A stretch of DNA of 64,000 nucleotides, from positions 3,647,070 to 3,711,069 of the forward strand of contig OY282380.1 of NCBI GenBank assembly GCA_958295885.1, written 5' to 3'. The notes under the pieces were generated by a model. The model searched no databases. It worked only from the letters and a program-made list of their open reading frames with translations, and was not told the DNA's origin. How positions within the stretch are numbered: the stretch's first letter is position 1; each line of letters opens with the position of its first letter. Source of the DNA: Arenicellales bacterium (GTDB lineage Bacteria; Pseudomonadota; Gammaproteobacteria; Arenicellales; JAJDZL01). Below, piece after piece: positions 46,251-54,517 of this stretch. The translations under genes were made by a program, and so were the position numbers.

Positions 46251-47594
46251 TCATTCCGAGAGATGCGACAATTTTTTCGGAGTATACGAAATATTCTCGA
46301 TTACTTGCAGTTTCCCGATCTGATCCGGAACAACTTCCCGTTTGCGTAGACAAGACAGCAGATGATCACGAAGTAAAATGCTCTGCTCCGAGTCACCTGA
46401 TTCTTGCCTGCGAGGAAGTGCGTCCAAGTGACGAGCAGGATCGTTTTGCGTCGCAAGTCCTGGCAACTCATTGGCAATCATCCTCGCCGCAGATTTGATC
46501 AGTTCGTCATTATACGGCCCGGGTAACAGATTCTGACGATCTTCGTTTGTTTTCCATCTCGCATTCAGTATACCTGCGGCTAGGCTCATTGTCTTCGTCG
46601 GAAAGAACGCCCAGAATTGGCCTGGATCCGTCAACCTTTCCAGCGGTGCTGCCCACCAAATTGAAACCTTATTGCTATCGTCCCCAGAGGGCCGGTCACT
46701 CCGAGCTTCCTTGGAAAGGCAATGAGTCGTCTTAAAACGCCGCCAACGCGTTGTCTCTTTGTCCGTATTCAAATAAAGTTCACCTTGTCGCTCTCTCAGG
46801 CTGAATGTTCGAGAATATTCTCCATTTTCAAGCGTCAAATAATTGACGTGATTGACAAAAAGTAGAAATTCCGGTGGAAAATCTTGAATCTGTCGAGTGA
46901 CATGGGCATGCGCATCTGCCTTGAGCGGTAGACGGACTACATTGCTTGCCCAATGCATCAGTTCTCGCAGATCCTCGTCTGTGTTTTTCTCCATTTCGGG
47001 ATCAATGGGTTCAGGCAAACGTAAAACCGGAAAACGCTCAGCGGGGACGAACTTCGAGATACACTCTGCCGTTCGCGATCTGTCGAAACGAAAGGATACC
47101 GGACGACTATAGAACTCAGGTGCATCGGATACGCCTATGACGGATTTAAAACCAAGACCAAAACGGCCGATTGCATCAGTATTCCGCTTGTTCCACATGT
47201 GTGCGAACATGGGCCCCTCGATTCCATCCCTGTCGATAGGGCTTCCGTTGTCAGCACAATAGAGGAAGTCTTCTGTCAGGCGAATCAGAATGCTCTTGCC
47301 CGTTGGCGAGTCAAGCAAGGCGTCAGCGCTGTTTTGGATCAGTTCAAAAAGTTGTCGGTCAGCGTATCCGCCGTGGGCCGTATCATGTTCAAGATTAGCA
47401 TGCTCAATTACGAGACGCGGTTGAGCACGGTATGAGTCAATGGTCTTTTTTGCCTCCTTATCAATAAACTTAGCGAGTTGCCCTGTTGGGCCAATCCAAG
47501 GCGATTTCTTATCCGAAGTAAGAAAGTTGAGTTCCGAATTACCTCGGTAGAACCTTCCACGCTCACCTTTCGAAAAATCATATTCAGCCTTCAT
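46251..47594 (-). pseudogene. Fragment 1 of the broken gene: GHKL (sacsin/Hsp90-like) ATPase domain
   Basis: 447 codons. The ATP-lid motifs are intact: FELIQNSADAL (N box), YCADNGSPID (G1 box) and IGRFGLGFKSVIG (G2 box). The first 25 residues (MKAEYDFSKGERGRFYR) resemble the start of small antitoxin-like proteins rather than sacsin-type ATPases. The TGA at the end stands where a Trp codon would give SEWTPFERW, so a single G-to-A change explains it. Confidence 0.75.
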
Positions 47595-47911
47595 ACATCG
47601 GACTCGTACATGCCGCTTCGCTCAACAAATACATGTGTCGGCAGCTAAGCATATACTCAAGGCGATGGACCGTATTGTGTGTGCTTGAAATTGAACGAGT
47701 ACAAGACATTAGTGTTGCGAGCGGTTTCATTTGAAGACAGCTCTTGCTTGTTGAAAATTTTACTACAAGTTAAGGCACCGCGAGAACGCGAGAGATTTTT
47801 GACCCGAGTATCCGTTGCTGAACAAAACCAGCAGTGACGTTTCGCACCGCTTGTGTTAGCCTCTCACAGAAAGGGAATTGTCATTGAGGCGCAATCCGAC
47901 AGTGGTGGGTT
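47595..47911. other. Upstream region of the broken ATPase-helicase gene
   Basis: No gene seen. It should contain the old promoter of the minus-strand gene. Confidence 0.4.
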
Positions 47912-48110
47912 ACGGAATTTTCCCGCCAGATCGTAGCGCCTGAGCGATTTCCAGTAAGGTTGTATTCGCAAGGCCAGATCGCAACTATGGCTGAAATGGG
48001 GTGGCAAGCTTTATTTGATGTTATTGATGAGGTCGCTGAAATTGGAGACAGTCATCGTTCTTTCAAAGAGACAAAGGACGCCTATTTCGTTAAAAAGCAC
48101 GGTTGCGCCA
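47912..48110 (+). pseudogene. Fragment of an AAA-type ATPase (TrlF-like?)
   Basis: One frame reads VTEFSRQIVAPERFPVRLYS, then QGQIATMAEMGWQALFDVID and EVAEIGD. The segment FPVRLYSQGQI followed by QALLDVIDEA-like code is familiar from large SMC/AAA-type ATPases such as the TrlF family, found in phage-defence islands. No Walker motifs survive and the piece is under 70 residues. The family assignment is from memory of the pattern and is weak. Confidence 0.35.
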
Positions 48111-48328
48111 ACTCGAGCAGCAATTCTCATTTTAAAAATTCTTCAAGTTCACAAGTGATGAGTAGACCAATCGGTCATAGTCGGTCGCTGAAACAGTCTC
48201 ATTTCACAGTTTGAGTTGCGTTGTCCAGTGAACTGTCTGATCATTGCACTGCAACCACAAACTGAGCCCATACCTGCTTTTTCCATATTCTGGAAGTTCC
48301 TTTTTCTGCATTAATTATATTCTATAAT

Positions 48329-49675
48329 ATCAGGTACTTGTACTTTTTCCTGTTTTGTGTTATAAGCAGGTGGATGGATTCTCTGAGCGGCCATCTCATC
48401 CGATCACTGCGGCAAGTTTTCAAGTCTCTGCCGGACCCGCGCAGCGGCAAAAACATCCAAATCCAATTCTCCGACATCGCCATGGCCGCCTTCTCGGTGT
48501 TTCATATGCTCTCTCCGTCATTTTTACATTACCAGAGAATCATGAAAGCCCAACTCGCCCGCAACAACTGCCGTTCGCTCTACCAAATGCAGCGCATCCC
48601 CAGTGACAATCACATCCGCGCCCAACTCGATGGGATTGAACCGGCCGCGCTCAACCGCGCCTTTGAAATCGCGCCCAGGCTGGTTCTGCAACACCCCAAG
48701 GTTCACCGAAATTTCCAGATATTCGGCGACAGAACGCTCATTGCAGTCGATGGCACACAGTTTCACACTTCTTATAAAATCCATTGCAATCAATGCTCTA
48801 CGAGAAATCACAAAACCACCGGCACCGAATATCATCACAACGCCGCAGTGGCGGTGCTGACAGCGCCCCAGCACAAACAGATCCTGCCGCTGGCAGTGGA
48901 GTTCATCACTCCTCAGGACGGCGACAAAAAACAGGACAGCGAAGCCAAAGCCGTCAAGCGCCTGTTGCGACAGCATGGCCGCGCCTTCGATCAACGCTTC
49001 CGGCCGGTCTACCTCGGCGATGACCTCTACGCCCACCAGCCTATCAGCCAGTTAATTCTCGAACAACCCAACAGTGACTTCATTTTCAACTGTAAACCCG
49101 GCTCGCACAAGCTCATCCAAGAATACCTGCAAGGCGTTGAATTGCCGCACTTCCAACGCCGGCGCAAAAACAAGCGCAACCAATTTGAAACTTTTCAGTT
49201 CAAGTGGCTCTGTGAAGTTCCGATCCGTGGCAGTAAAGATGCACTCAAAGTCAACTGGCTGTCGGTCAAAGTCAGCCATCGGGGCAAAGTCGTTTACCAC
49301 AATGATTTCATCACTTCCCTGCCACTCAATAAAGACACTGTCGAGACCATCGCACAGGCCGGAAGAAGTCGTTGTCGCATTGAAAATGAGAGTTTTAATA
49401 CTTTGAAAACAAGAGGTTACAATATCAGCCATAACTTTGGGCATGGCCGGCGCGGGCTCGCAAACACCCTGTTTCAACTCAATCTTCTGGCCTTCGCCTT
49501 CCATACCATCAGTGACTTTCTATGTAAACCCTGGCAGCAGGCGCGACAGTCCTGGGGGGCGCGCTATCAATTTTTCGAAAACTTAAGAGTGCTCAGCCGA
49601 CTGTACTACTTCGACCATTGGACTACACTGCTCAAAACCGTCCACCATTCGCGGGCTCCACCCACCTGATTGCAC
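48329..49675 (+). mobile_element. Insertion sequence with one intact transposase (ISNCY/IS4-like)
   Basis: ATCAGGT at 48329-48335 and its reverse complement ACCTGAT at 49665-49671, overlapping the transposase stop, may be short terminal inverted repeats. No target duplication was seen, so the boundaries are tentative. Confidence 0.5.
48374..49669 (+). CDS. DDE transposase, apparently intact
   Basis: About 431 residues from ATG 48374 (MDSLSGHLIRSLRQVFKSLP). Catalytic positions: Asp in LIAVDGTQFHTS, Asp in VYLGDDLYAHQ, and Glu in RCRIENESFNTLKTRGY, followed by HNFGHGRRGLANTLFQ. The pattern is of an IS4-superfamily or ISNCY-type DDE enzyme; I cannot place it in a named group. A diverged, truncated relative lies at 28960-29205. 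Confidence 0.8.
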   Translation: MDSLSGHLIRSLRQVFKSLPDPRSGKNIQIQFSDIAMAAFSVFHMLSPSFLHYQRIMKAQLARNNCRSLYQMQRIPSDNHIRAQLDGIEPAALNRAFEIAPRLVLQHPKVHRNFQIFGDRTLIAVDGTQFHTSYKIHCNQCSTRNHKTTGTEYHHNAAVAVLTAPQHKQILPLAVEFITPQDGDKKQDSEAKAVKRLLRQHGRAFDQRFRPVYLGDDLYAHQPISQLILEQPNSDFIFNCKPGSHKLIQEYLQGVELPHFQRRRKNKRNQFETFQFKWLCEVPIRGSKDALKVNWLSVKVSHRGKVVYHNDFITSLPLNKDTVETIAQAGRSRCRIENESFNTLKTRGYNISHNFGHGRRGLANTLFQLNLLAFAFHTISDFLCKPWQQARQSWGARYQFFENLRVLSRLYYFDHWTTLLKTVHHSRAPPT

Positions 49676-49869
49676 CTGAGCCGATGATTCGATAAAACCC
49701 ATCGGTGAAACCTTGTCGTTCCTATCTGGAGAAAAGTATCATGTAAATTAGTGTTCAATTGCCAAAATGAGAATTGCTGCAACTCGAGGGAAGATTGAAA
49801 AGCAAACCTGAGTTGGAGTTCAGGCTTAAGGATCAGAGACGTAGACTAGATGCCCTCGTCATCCAGATA

Positions 49870-50330
49870 GCCATATTCAACGTGCGGCACCCCTGCGCAT
49901 CAAGCACCAGCAGCGAATGCTTGTGAATCCCCAGCGTGCCGGCCAAATTCTGATAGCGACTGATCAGCTCCCAAGTCTTTGCAGCCGCCGTGATCGGCAA
50001 AATTCAAATCCGTGCTGTCCTGAACGTACAGCACCTCCGACTGTCCCTGCATGCGCTCCATCGTACGCTACCGATGCAGTGCCAGAATGTTATTTGGCGT
50101 GGCCGCCGATTCCTTGGGCTGGTCAAGCAGACGATAATGCCTAAACACCGTCGTACGATCCGCACCACAGCCGCAGTCGTAGACACACTCATCGGCTTGC
50201 CGAGCCTGGATGTCCGCACTTTTCACCGGTCGCCTGCTCCTGCGCCGGTCCCCTAACGGCGCACCTCCAAATTCCTGTTCCGACTATTCATCAATCGCCA
50301 GTCCAAGACCTCTCGAACGCACAATGAAAC
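49870..50330 (-). pseudogene. Tn5/IS4-type transposase relic
   Basis: On the minus strand, frames separated by stops and shifts give TVFRHYRLLDQPKESAATPN, then RTMERMQGQSEVLYVQDSTD with LNFADHG, and GTLGIHKHSLLVLDAQG. The VQDSTDLNF and GxHxHSxLxLDAQG patterns belong to the Tn5-like branch of IS4 transposases. N- and C-terminal parts are lost. Confidence 0.65.
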
Positions 50331-50602
50331 CCACTTTCTCCAACCTCAGATACGCCTCGTCAGTCCGTTCGAACTGTCGATTGTGCTTGACCGACGGCGC
50401 GGCGGTGAAAAGCCTGGGACCGATGCCCTGCGGTCCAAATCATCGCCGCTGACGGTTTTACGGTGCTGGTCAAATCATTTATCTGAACTTGACCTTTTAT
50501 TGCAAGTTTCGACAAAGACCGCGTCCTTTCTGAACAGGTTCGACAGTTATGGCGTCAATACTGAATCAGCGTCAGAGAATCGTACGAACCTGCACCGAGT
50601 GT

Positions 50603-51547
50603 CTATTCACGGAAATCCAAAGCAAACCCAGATTTCTGTAAGGACCGAATCAGCTTGGTTTTGTCTGAAGAAGGCAAGATTGACAAAGGCGGACGAACGA
50701 TTTCCCATGCAGAGTCGAAACGATAATGTGAATGAAGAAACTTGAGTGCAGCTGCGATAGGATATTCAAAGATGATGCTGCGGATCGTTTCTGCTTTCTG
50801 CTGTGCCTTTTCTGCAGATTCCCCGTTGCTCCATAAATCATAAACTTCGCGAATTCCAGCGGCATTCACATTTGCAGTTGCCGTTATTGTGCCAGCTCCA
50901 CCGCACTCCAGTCCTTTCAATAACAATGCGTCGGTACCCGGGAAAATCGCCATCTGCGGGTGGCGTTCTATGTAGTCTTTCGAACTGTCCCAATCACAGG
51001 TTGAATCTTTCAGACCTGCAATCAGGCCGTCATGGGAACGTACTAATTCGTCAATGAGAGGAGAAGGGATCGGAATCGTGCTCATCCGTGGAAAATGATA
51101 TAGAATCACTTTTAGATCACTTGAATTCACTTGGTCGAATACATATCGATAGCTCCTGCATAACCCGTCGATCGTCGGATTTTTGAAATAAAATGGGGGC
51201 AGCATCAACACGTTGCTGCAGCCAATATCCAACGCATGACGAGTTACGTCAACGGTATCCGTAATGGCAGGAAATCCATTGCCAACCATCAGTCGATCAG
51301 GTGAAATTCCAGATTCGAGAACTTGTTCGAGTGCAGACATCCTTTCATGCGCAGAAAATGAAGCTGCTTCACCTGTCGTTCCAAAGATCGAAACTCCGTG
51401 GCATCCATTTGACTGCAGCCAGTTTATGAGCGAGCAGAGCCTCGGAACATCAATTGCATAGTTTTCGTCAACTGGGGTGATGCAGGGCGCCCAAATTCCA
51501 AAAAGTCTGGAATCTTCCGAGGTTTCCCGTTCAGAGCCGGAATTCAT
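50603..51547 (-). CDS. Dihydrodipicolinate synthase/N-acetylneuraminate lyase family aldolase
   Basis: About 314 residues from ATG 51547; GTG 51592 would add 15. TIM-barrel class I aldolase motifs are GVSIFGTTGEAASF (substrate carboxylate loop), VILYHFP with the proton-relay Tyr, and IAGLKDST with the Schiff-base Lys. The family condenses or cleaves pyruvate with an aldehyde. It is not beside lysine genes and differs from housekeeping DapA, so a catabolic role, for example on a 2-keto-3-deoxy sugar acid, is plausible. An enolase-superfamily dehydratase-like gene lies 1.4 kb away, which fits. Confidence 0.85.
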   Translation of the reverse strand: MNSGSERETSEDSRLFGIWAPCITPVDENYAIDVPRLCSLINWLQSNGCHGVSIFGTTGEAASFSAHERMSALEQVLESGISPDRLMVGNGFPAITDTVDVTRHALDIGCSNVLMLPPFYFKNPTIDGLCRSYRYVFDQVNSSDLKVILYHFPRMSTIPIPSPLIDELVRSHDGLIAGLKDSTCDWDSSKDYIERHPQMAIFPGTDALLLKGLECGGAGTITATANVNAAGIREVYDLWSNGESAEKAQQKAETIRSIIFEYPIAAALKFLHSHYRFDSAWEIVRPPLSILPSSDKTKLIRSLQKSGFALDFRE

Positions 51548-51663
51548 GACTTGATTGCTAGACTTATCTGATAAATTAGAGTCGAAATTCACACCAAAGC
51601 CCTACCAAAAAATACGTTTGTTTTCAAAATTAGAAATGATTCAGGGTCAAAAAACGCAATCCT

Positions 51664-51834
51664 TCAAAAATCAATGCAGCGGCCATTTTTTTCCCAGTCT
51701 CCGTATCGAGTCGGGTCAAGCCGTTTCTTATCAACGGCATTCGCTGGTTTTTCAACAGCTTTCTCGTTAGTTGGGGACTTCTCTGATGGAAAATTTTCTA
51801 TTCCATCTGTCAAATTTTGTTTTTCTTTAACCAT
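51664..51834 (-). CDS. SDHAF4-like succinate dehydrogenase assembly factor (DUF1674)
   Basis: 56 residues from ATG 51834; a TTG at 51846 would add four. A low-complexity, Lys/Glu-rich N-terminal part leads to the C-terminal signature DPTRYGDWEKNGRCIDF, which is diagnostic for the SDHAF4/Sdh8/DUF1674 family. Eukaryotic members bind flavinylated SdhA and help it join SdhB. It is divergent from ygfZ and lies outside the sdh operon. Confidence 0.85.
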   Translation of the reverse strand: MVKEKQNLTDGIENFPSEKSPTNEKAVEKPANAVDKKRLDPTRYGDWEKNGRCIDF

Positions 51835-51991
51835 TTCAAGTAACAAAACAATTATTAAAATACATAGTATTACGAAAGAAAACGCTTTCGATTGATTGGT
51901 CTCTAATCTTTACCTTCGCTGATCTTCGCCTGTCTGTTTCAGGTTCAGCCACGAGACCGCTCAAATCGAGAGAACAACCTATAAAGGAATC

Positions 51992-52903
51992 ATGATATTA
52001 CTTGACCATCTTGGTATTGTTCAAATTTCAGGTGTGGACGCGCCTGATTTCCTGCAAAGACAGCTTAGCAACGATGTATCCAGACTCAATTGCGGTGAGT
52101 CGAGCATGGGAGCTTATCTCACGCCCAAAGGACGAATCCTTTCAAATTTTCTAATTCTACGCCAAAATCAAGCATTCTTCTTGGTTCTTAACAAAAATCT
52201 TATGGATTCCGTCAGCAAGCGGATCAAAATGTTTGTACTTCGAGACAAAGTCGCCCTAAATGCCGTGGACAGGATGACAGTGTGTGGAGGATATCTCGAT
52301 GATTTCCCAGAGGGCATAAAGACCCTGCTTCCTCAACGGAACTATCAAAGCATCACTCGCGACGACATAATCATCATTCGAATTCCGGGTACAGATGCGA
52401 GATTTTGCTTGATCGGTGCAAAGTCCCGGATACAGAATAATTTTGGTTCATTTGAAAGTTCGAAAACAGAGACTTGGAAATTGGAAGACATTGAATGCGG
52501 GATCGCTTCTATTGGTTTGGCAACAACTGGAAAGCTGGTGCCTCAGGCAATCAACCTAGATCTTGTTGGGGGTGTAAGTTTTAAAAAGGGGTGCTATCCA
52601 GGTCAGGAAATTGTCGCCAGGCTTCATTATCGAGGAGGTGTGAATCGGAGACTGCTGAGAGCGAATGCAGCAGCAGAAGCTAAAGTCGTACCTGGTGCTT
52701 TGGTTCAATGCCACGCACTGCCTGGAAACCAAACTGCTATGGTCGTAAACAGCGCGCTCGGACGAGACCGTCAACATCAGCAGCTTTTGGTGTCTACGCC
52801 TCTTAAGTTCATTCAGCACAAATTCCTTTATCTTGACGACAATACTGAAGTTGCGCTGCTTCCCGATCGCCTGCCGTACAGAATACCGGAAATTTCGAAT
52901 TAA
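51992..52903 (+). CDS. ygfZ: Folate-binding protein YgfZ
   Basis: 303 residues related to GcvT but specialised for Fe-S cluster maintenance and tRNA methylthiolation. The diagnostic motif KKGCYPGQEIVAR is at about residues 203-215 and includes the functional cysteine. The N-terminus (LDHLGIVQISGVDAPDFLQR) is typical, preceded by AAAGGA. In E. coli ygfZ is next to sdhE; here its neighbour is another SDH assembly factor. Confidence 0.9.
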   Translation: MILLDHLGIVQISGVDAPDFLQRQLSNDVSRLNCGESSMGAYLTPKGRILSNFLILRQNQAFFLVLNKNLMDSVSKRIKMFVLRDKVALNAVDRMTVCGGYLDDFPEGIKTLLPQRNYQSITRDDIIIIRIPGTDARFCLIGAKSRIQNNFGSFESSKTETWKLEDIECGIASIGLATTGKLVPQAINLDLVGGVSFKKGCYPGQEIVARLHYRGGVNRRLLRANAAAEAKVVPGALVQCHALPGNQTAMVVNSALGRDRQHQQLLVSTPLKFIQHKFLYLDDNTEVALLPDRLPYRIPEISN

Positions 52904-52993
52904 ATTGTTTGGCTGAAGCTACGCAATTAAGCAGTTTCTCGATCAATTCCAACCTTACTTCGATTAAAAAATTTCAATGAGCTAATTTACGAA

Positions 52994-54094
52994 ATGAAAA
53001 TACAGAAGATTGAAACATTTTCAAACGAATTCATCTGTTTTGTCCGAGTGACTGCAGACGATGGATCACAAGGCTGGGGGCAAACCGCGCCCTACTTCGC
53101 GGATATCACTGCACAGATAGTGCATCGCCAAGTTGCGCCGCATGCCTTGGGATGCAGTGCTGTCAACATTGATTCGCTGACTGATTTGATTGGTGAGCGA
53201 GAACATAAGTTTCCCGGTTCCTATCTGTGTCGAGCCATTGGCGGATTGGATCTCGCACTGTGGGACCTGCATGGCAAACTGCAGAACAAGCCAGTCTGTG
53301 GTCTGATTGGTGGCAGTGCTGGAAAGGTCCGAGCTTATGCGTCCTCCATGAAACGGGAAATCACACCGGTCGATGAGGCTGATCGATTCATGTCATTGCG
53401 AGACAGATTTGGTTTTGACGCGTTCAAGTTTCGCATTGGATCAGAGTGTGGGCATGATCAGGACGAGTGGGAAGGACGAACCGAAGAAATTGTGCCTCTG
53501 ATCCGAAAGTCGATGGATGATGACGTTGCCCTTTTGGTTGATGCCAATTCCTGCTATTCCCCGAAGAAAGCGATTTCAATTGGCCATCTTCTTGAAGACA
53601 ACGGCATCGGTCACTATGAAGAGCCCTGTCCATACTGGGAATACGGACAGACGAAACAGGTCACGGATACACTTGCCATTGATGTAACTGGTGGAGAGCA
53701 GGACTGTCAGCTGCCGAACTGGCGCGAGATGATACGCAGGCGTATTGTCGACATTGTTCAACCGGATGTATGTTACATGGGGGGACTCAGTCGAACCTTG
53801 AGAGTCGCAAAGATGGCCGATGAAGCAAAATTACCGTGTACGCCGCATGCTGCCAACTTGAGCATGGTCACGCTCTTTACCATGCATTTGCTTCGAGCGA
53901 TTCCCAATGCAGGAAAATATCTGGAATTTTCGATCGAAGGAGCAGACTATTATCCTTGGCAGCAGGAGCTGTTTCTTCCCTCACCGTTCGAGATTGAAGA
54001 TGGATGTGCAATGGTCACTGATGCACCGGGCTGGGGCGTGGAAATCAATCCTGAATGGTTAAGCGAGTCAGCCTACCAAGTCAGCAGTGTTTAG
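52994..54094 (+). CDS. Mandelate racemase/muconate lactonizing enzyme family protein (enolase superfamily)
   Basis: 366 residues. The N-terminal capping domain includes GGLDLALWDLHGK. In the barrel, metal ligands are Asp in LLVDANSCYS, Glu in HYEEPCPYWE and Glu in TGGEQDC. The lysine-type acid/base strand is FKFRIG (KxR rather than KxK), and TPHAANLS supplies the catalytic His with Asp in VQPDVCYMGG. This His-Asp dyad is typical of sugar-acid dehydratases such as those acting on galactonate or mandelate-like acids. The true substrate is unknown. Confidence 0.85.
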   Translation: MKIQKIETFSNEFICFVRVTADDGSQGWGQTAPYFADITAQIVHRQVAPHALGCSAVNIDSLTDLIGEREHKFPGSYLCRAIGGLDLALWDLHGKLQNKPVCGLIGGSAGKVRAYASSMKREITPVDEADRFMSLRDRFGFDAFKFRIGSECGHDQDEWEGRTEEIVPLIRKSMDDDVALLVDANSCYSPKKAISIGHLLEDNGIGHYEEPCPYWEYGQTKQVTDTLAIDVTGGEQDCQLPNWREMIRRRIVDIVQPDVCYMGGLSRTLRVAKMADEAKLPCTPHAANLSMVTLFTMHLLRAIPNAGKYLEFSIEGADYYPWQQELFLPSPFEIEDGCAMVTDAPGWGVEINPEWLSESAYQVSSV

Positions 54095-54179
54095 CGATTG
54101 GATCAGCAGAGACATCTGCTTTGCTGAAAAAACTTGTGCCAATGAAAAATGTAGATTAAGCTTCAGCCGGAATTGCCTG

Positions 54180-54497
54180 CTACCTGACACTTGGTTCGAC
54201 GAGGTCGACGGGTAACTGTTCCACTTCTACAATACGATAAAACGTTTCCCCTTTTTCGATGTAACCCAGTTCGACCCTGGCCCGCTGTTCCATCACGTCT
54301 TCACCGTATTTCAGATCAACAACCTTAGCCTTTAGAACATTATTTCTCTGTGTGAGCTGTTTGTTATGTGAAACTTCCCGCTCAATCTGCTCACGAGTAT
54401 CAACCAATGTAGCAACTGAATTTTTTCCAAACCAGAAACTGTACTGCAGATTCAGAGCAAGTGCGGTGAACAGCAGCAGCACAAAAATTTTATTCAT
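54180..54497 (-). CDS. ftsB: Cell division protein FtsB
   Basis: 105 residues: a short cytoplasmic start, one membrane helix (IFVLLLFTALALNLQYSFWF), then a periplasmic coiled coil (REQIEREVSHNKQLTQRNNVLKAKVVDL, split by heptads) and the ERARVELGYIEKGETFYRI-like end seen as QRARVELGYIEKGETFYRI. FtsB forms a complex with FtsL and FtsQ in the divisome. It follows eno by 20 bases. IspD, often next, is absent. Confidence 0.9.
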   Translation of the reverse strand: MNKIFVLLLFTALALNLQYSFWFGKNSVATLVDTREQIEREVSHNKQLTQRNNVLKAKVVDLKYGEDVMEQRARVELGYIEKGETFYRIVEVEQLPVDLVEPSVR

Positions 54498-54517
54498 GAA
54501 TCTAGACGAACAATAAA

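Larger units (their letters stand above)
42912..47594 (-). pseudogene. Broken giant gene: sacsin/Hsp90-type ATPase fused to a superfamily-2 helicase
   Basis: Reconstructed, one reading path of about 1,500 codons runs from ATG 47594 to the stop at 42912. The order is: GHKL ATPase (N-terminal 250 residues), a long middle region, then a DEAD/DEAH-type helicase with MPTGSGKTR (motif I), DEAH (motif II), GLTATPYRG (motif III), GVFCEGFDAP (motif V) and QMIGRGLRG (motif VI). Disruptions are an in-frame TGA at 46251-46253, TGA at 45123-45125, a one-base shift near 45031-45040, TAG at 44332-44334, TAG at 43534-43536 and a 151-bp MITE at 43108-43258. ATPase-helicase proteins of this kind are mostly found in defence islands; a role in DNA-based phage defence is inferred. 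As it stands it cannot make the full protein. Confidence 0.8.

Noticed and set aside
42912..47594. The in-frame TAG and TGA codons could be recoding (stop suppression or selenocysteine) rather than mutations.
   Set aside because: TAG and TGA end normal genes in the same window (the kinase at 730, nadB at 23466). The gene also carries a frameshift and a MITE, so decay explains all breaks with no selenocysteine element seen.
48524..49036. A 170-codon frame antisense to the transposase.
   Set aside because: Mirror of a conserved DDE transposase; composition is that of a shadow frame.
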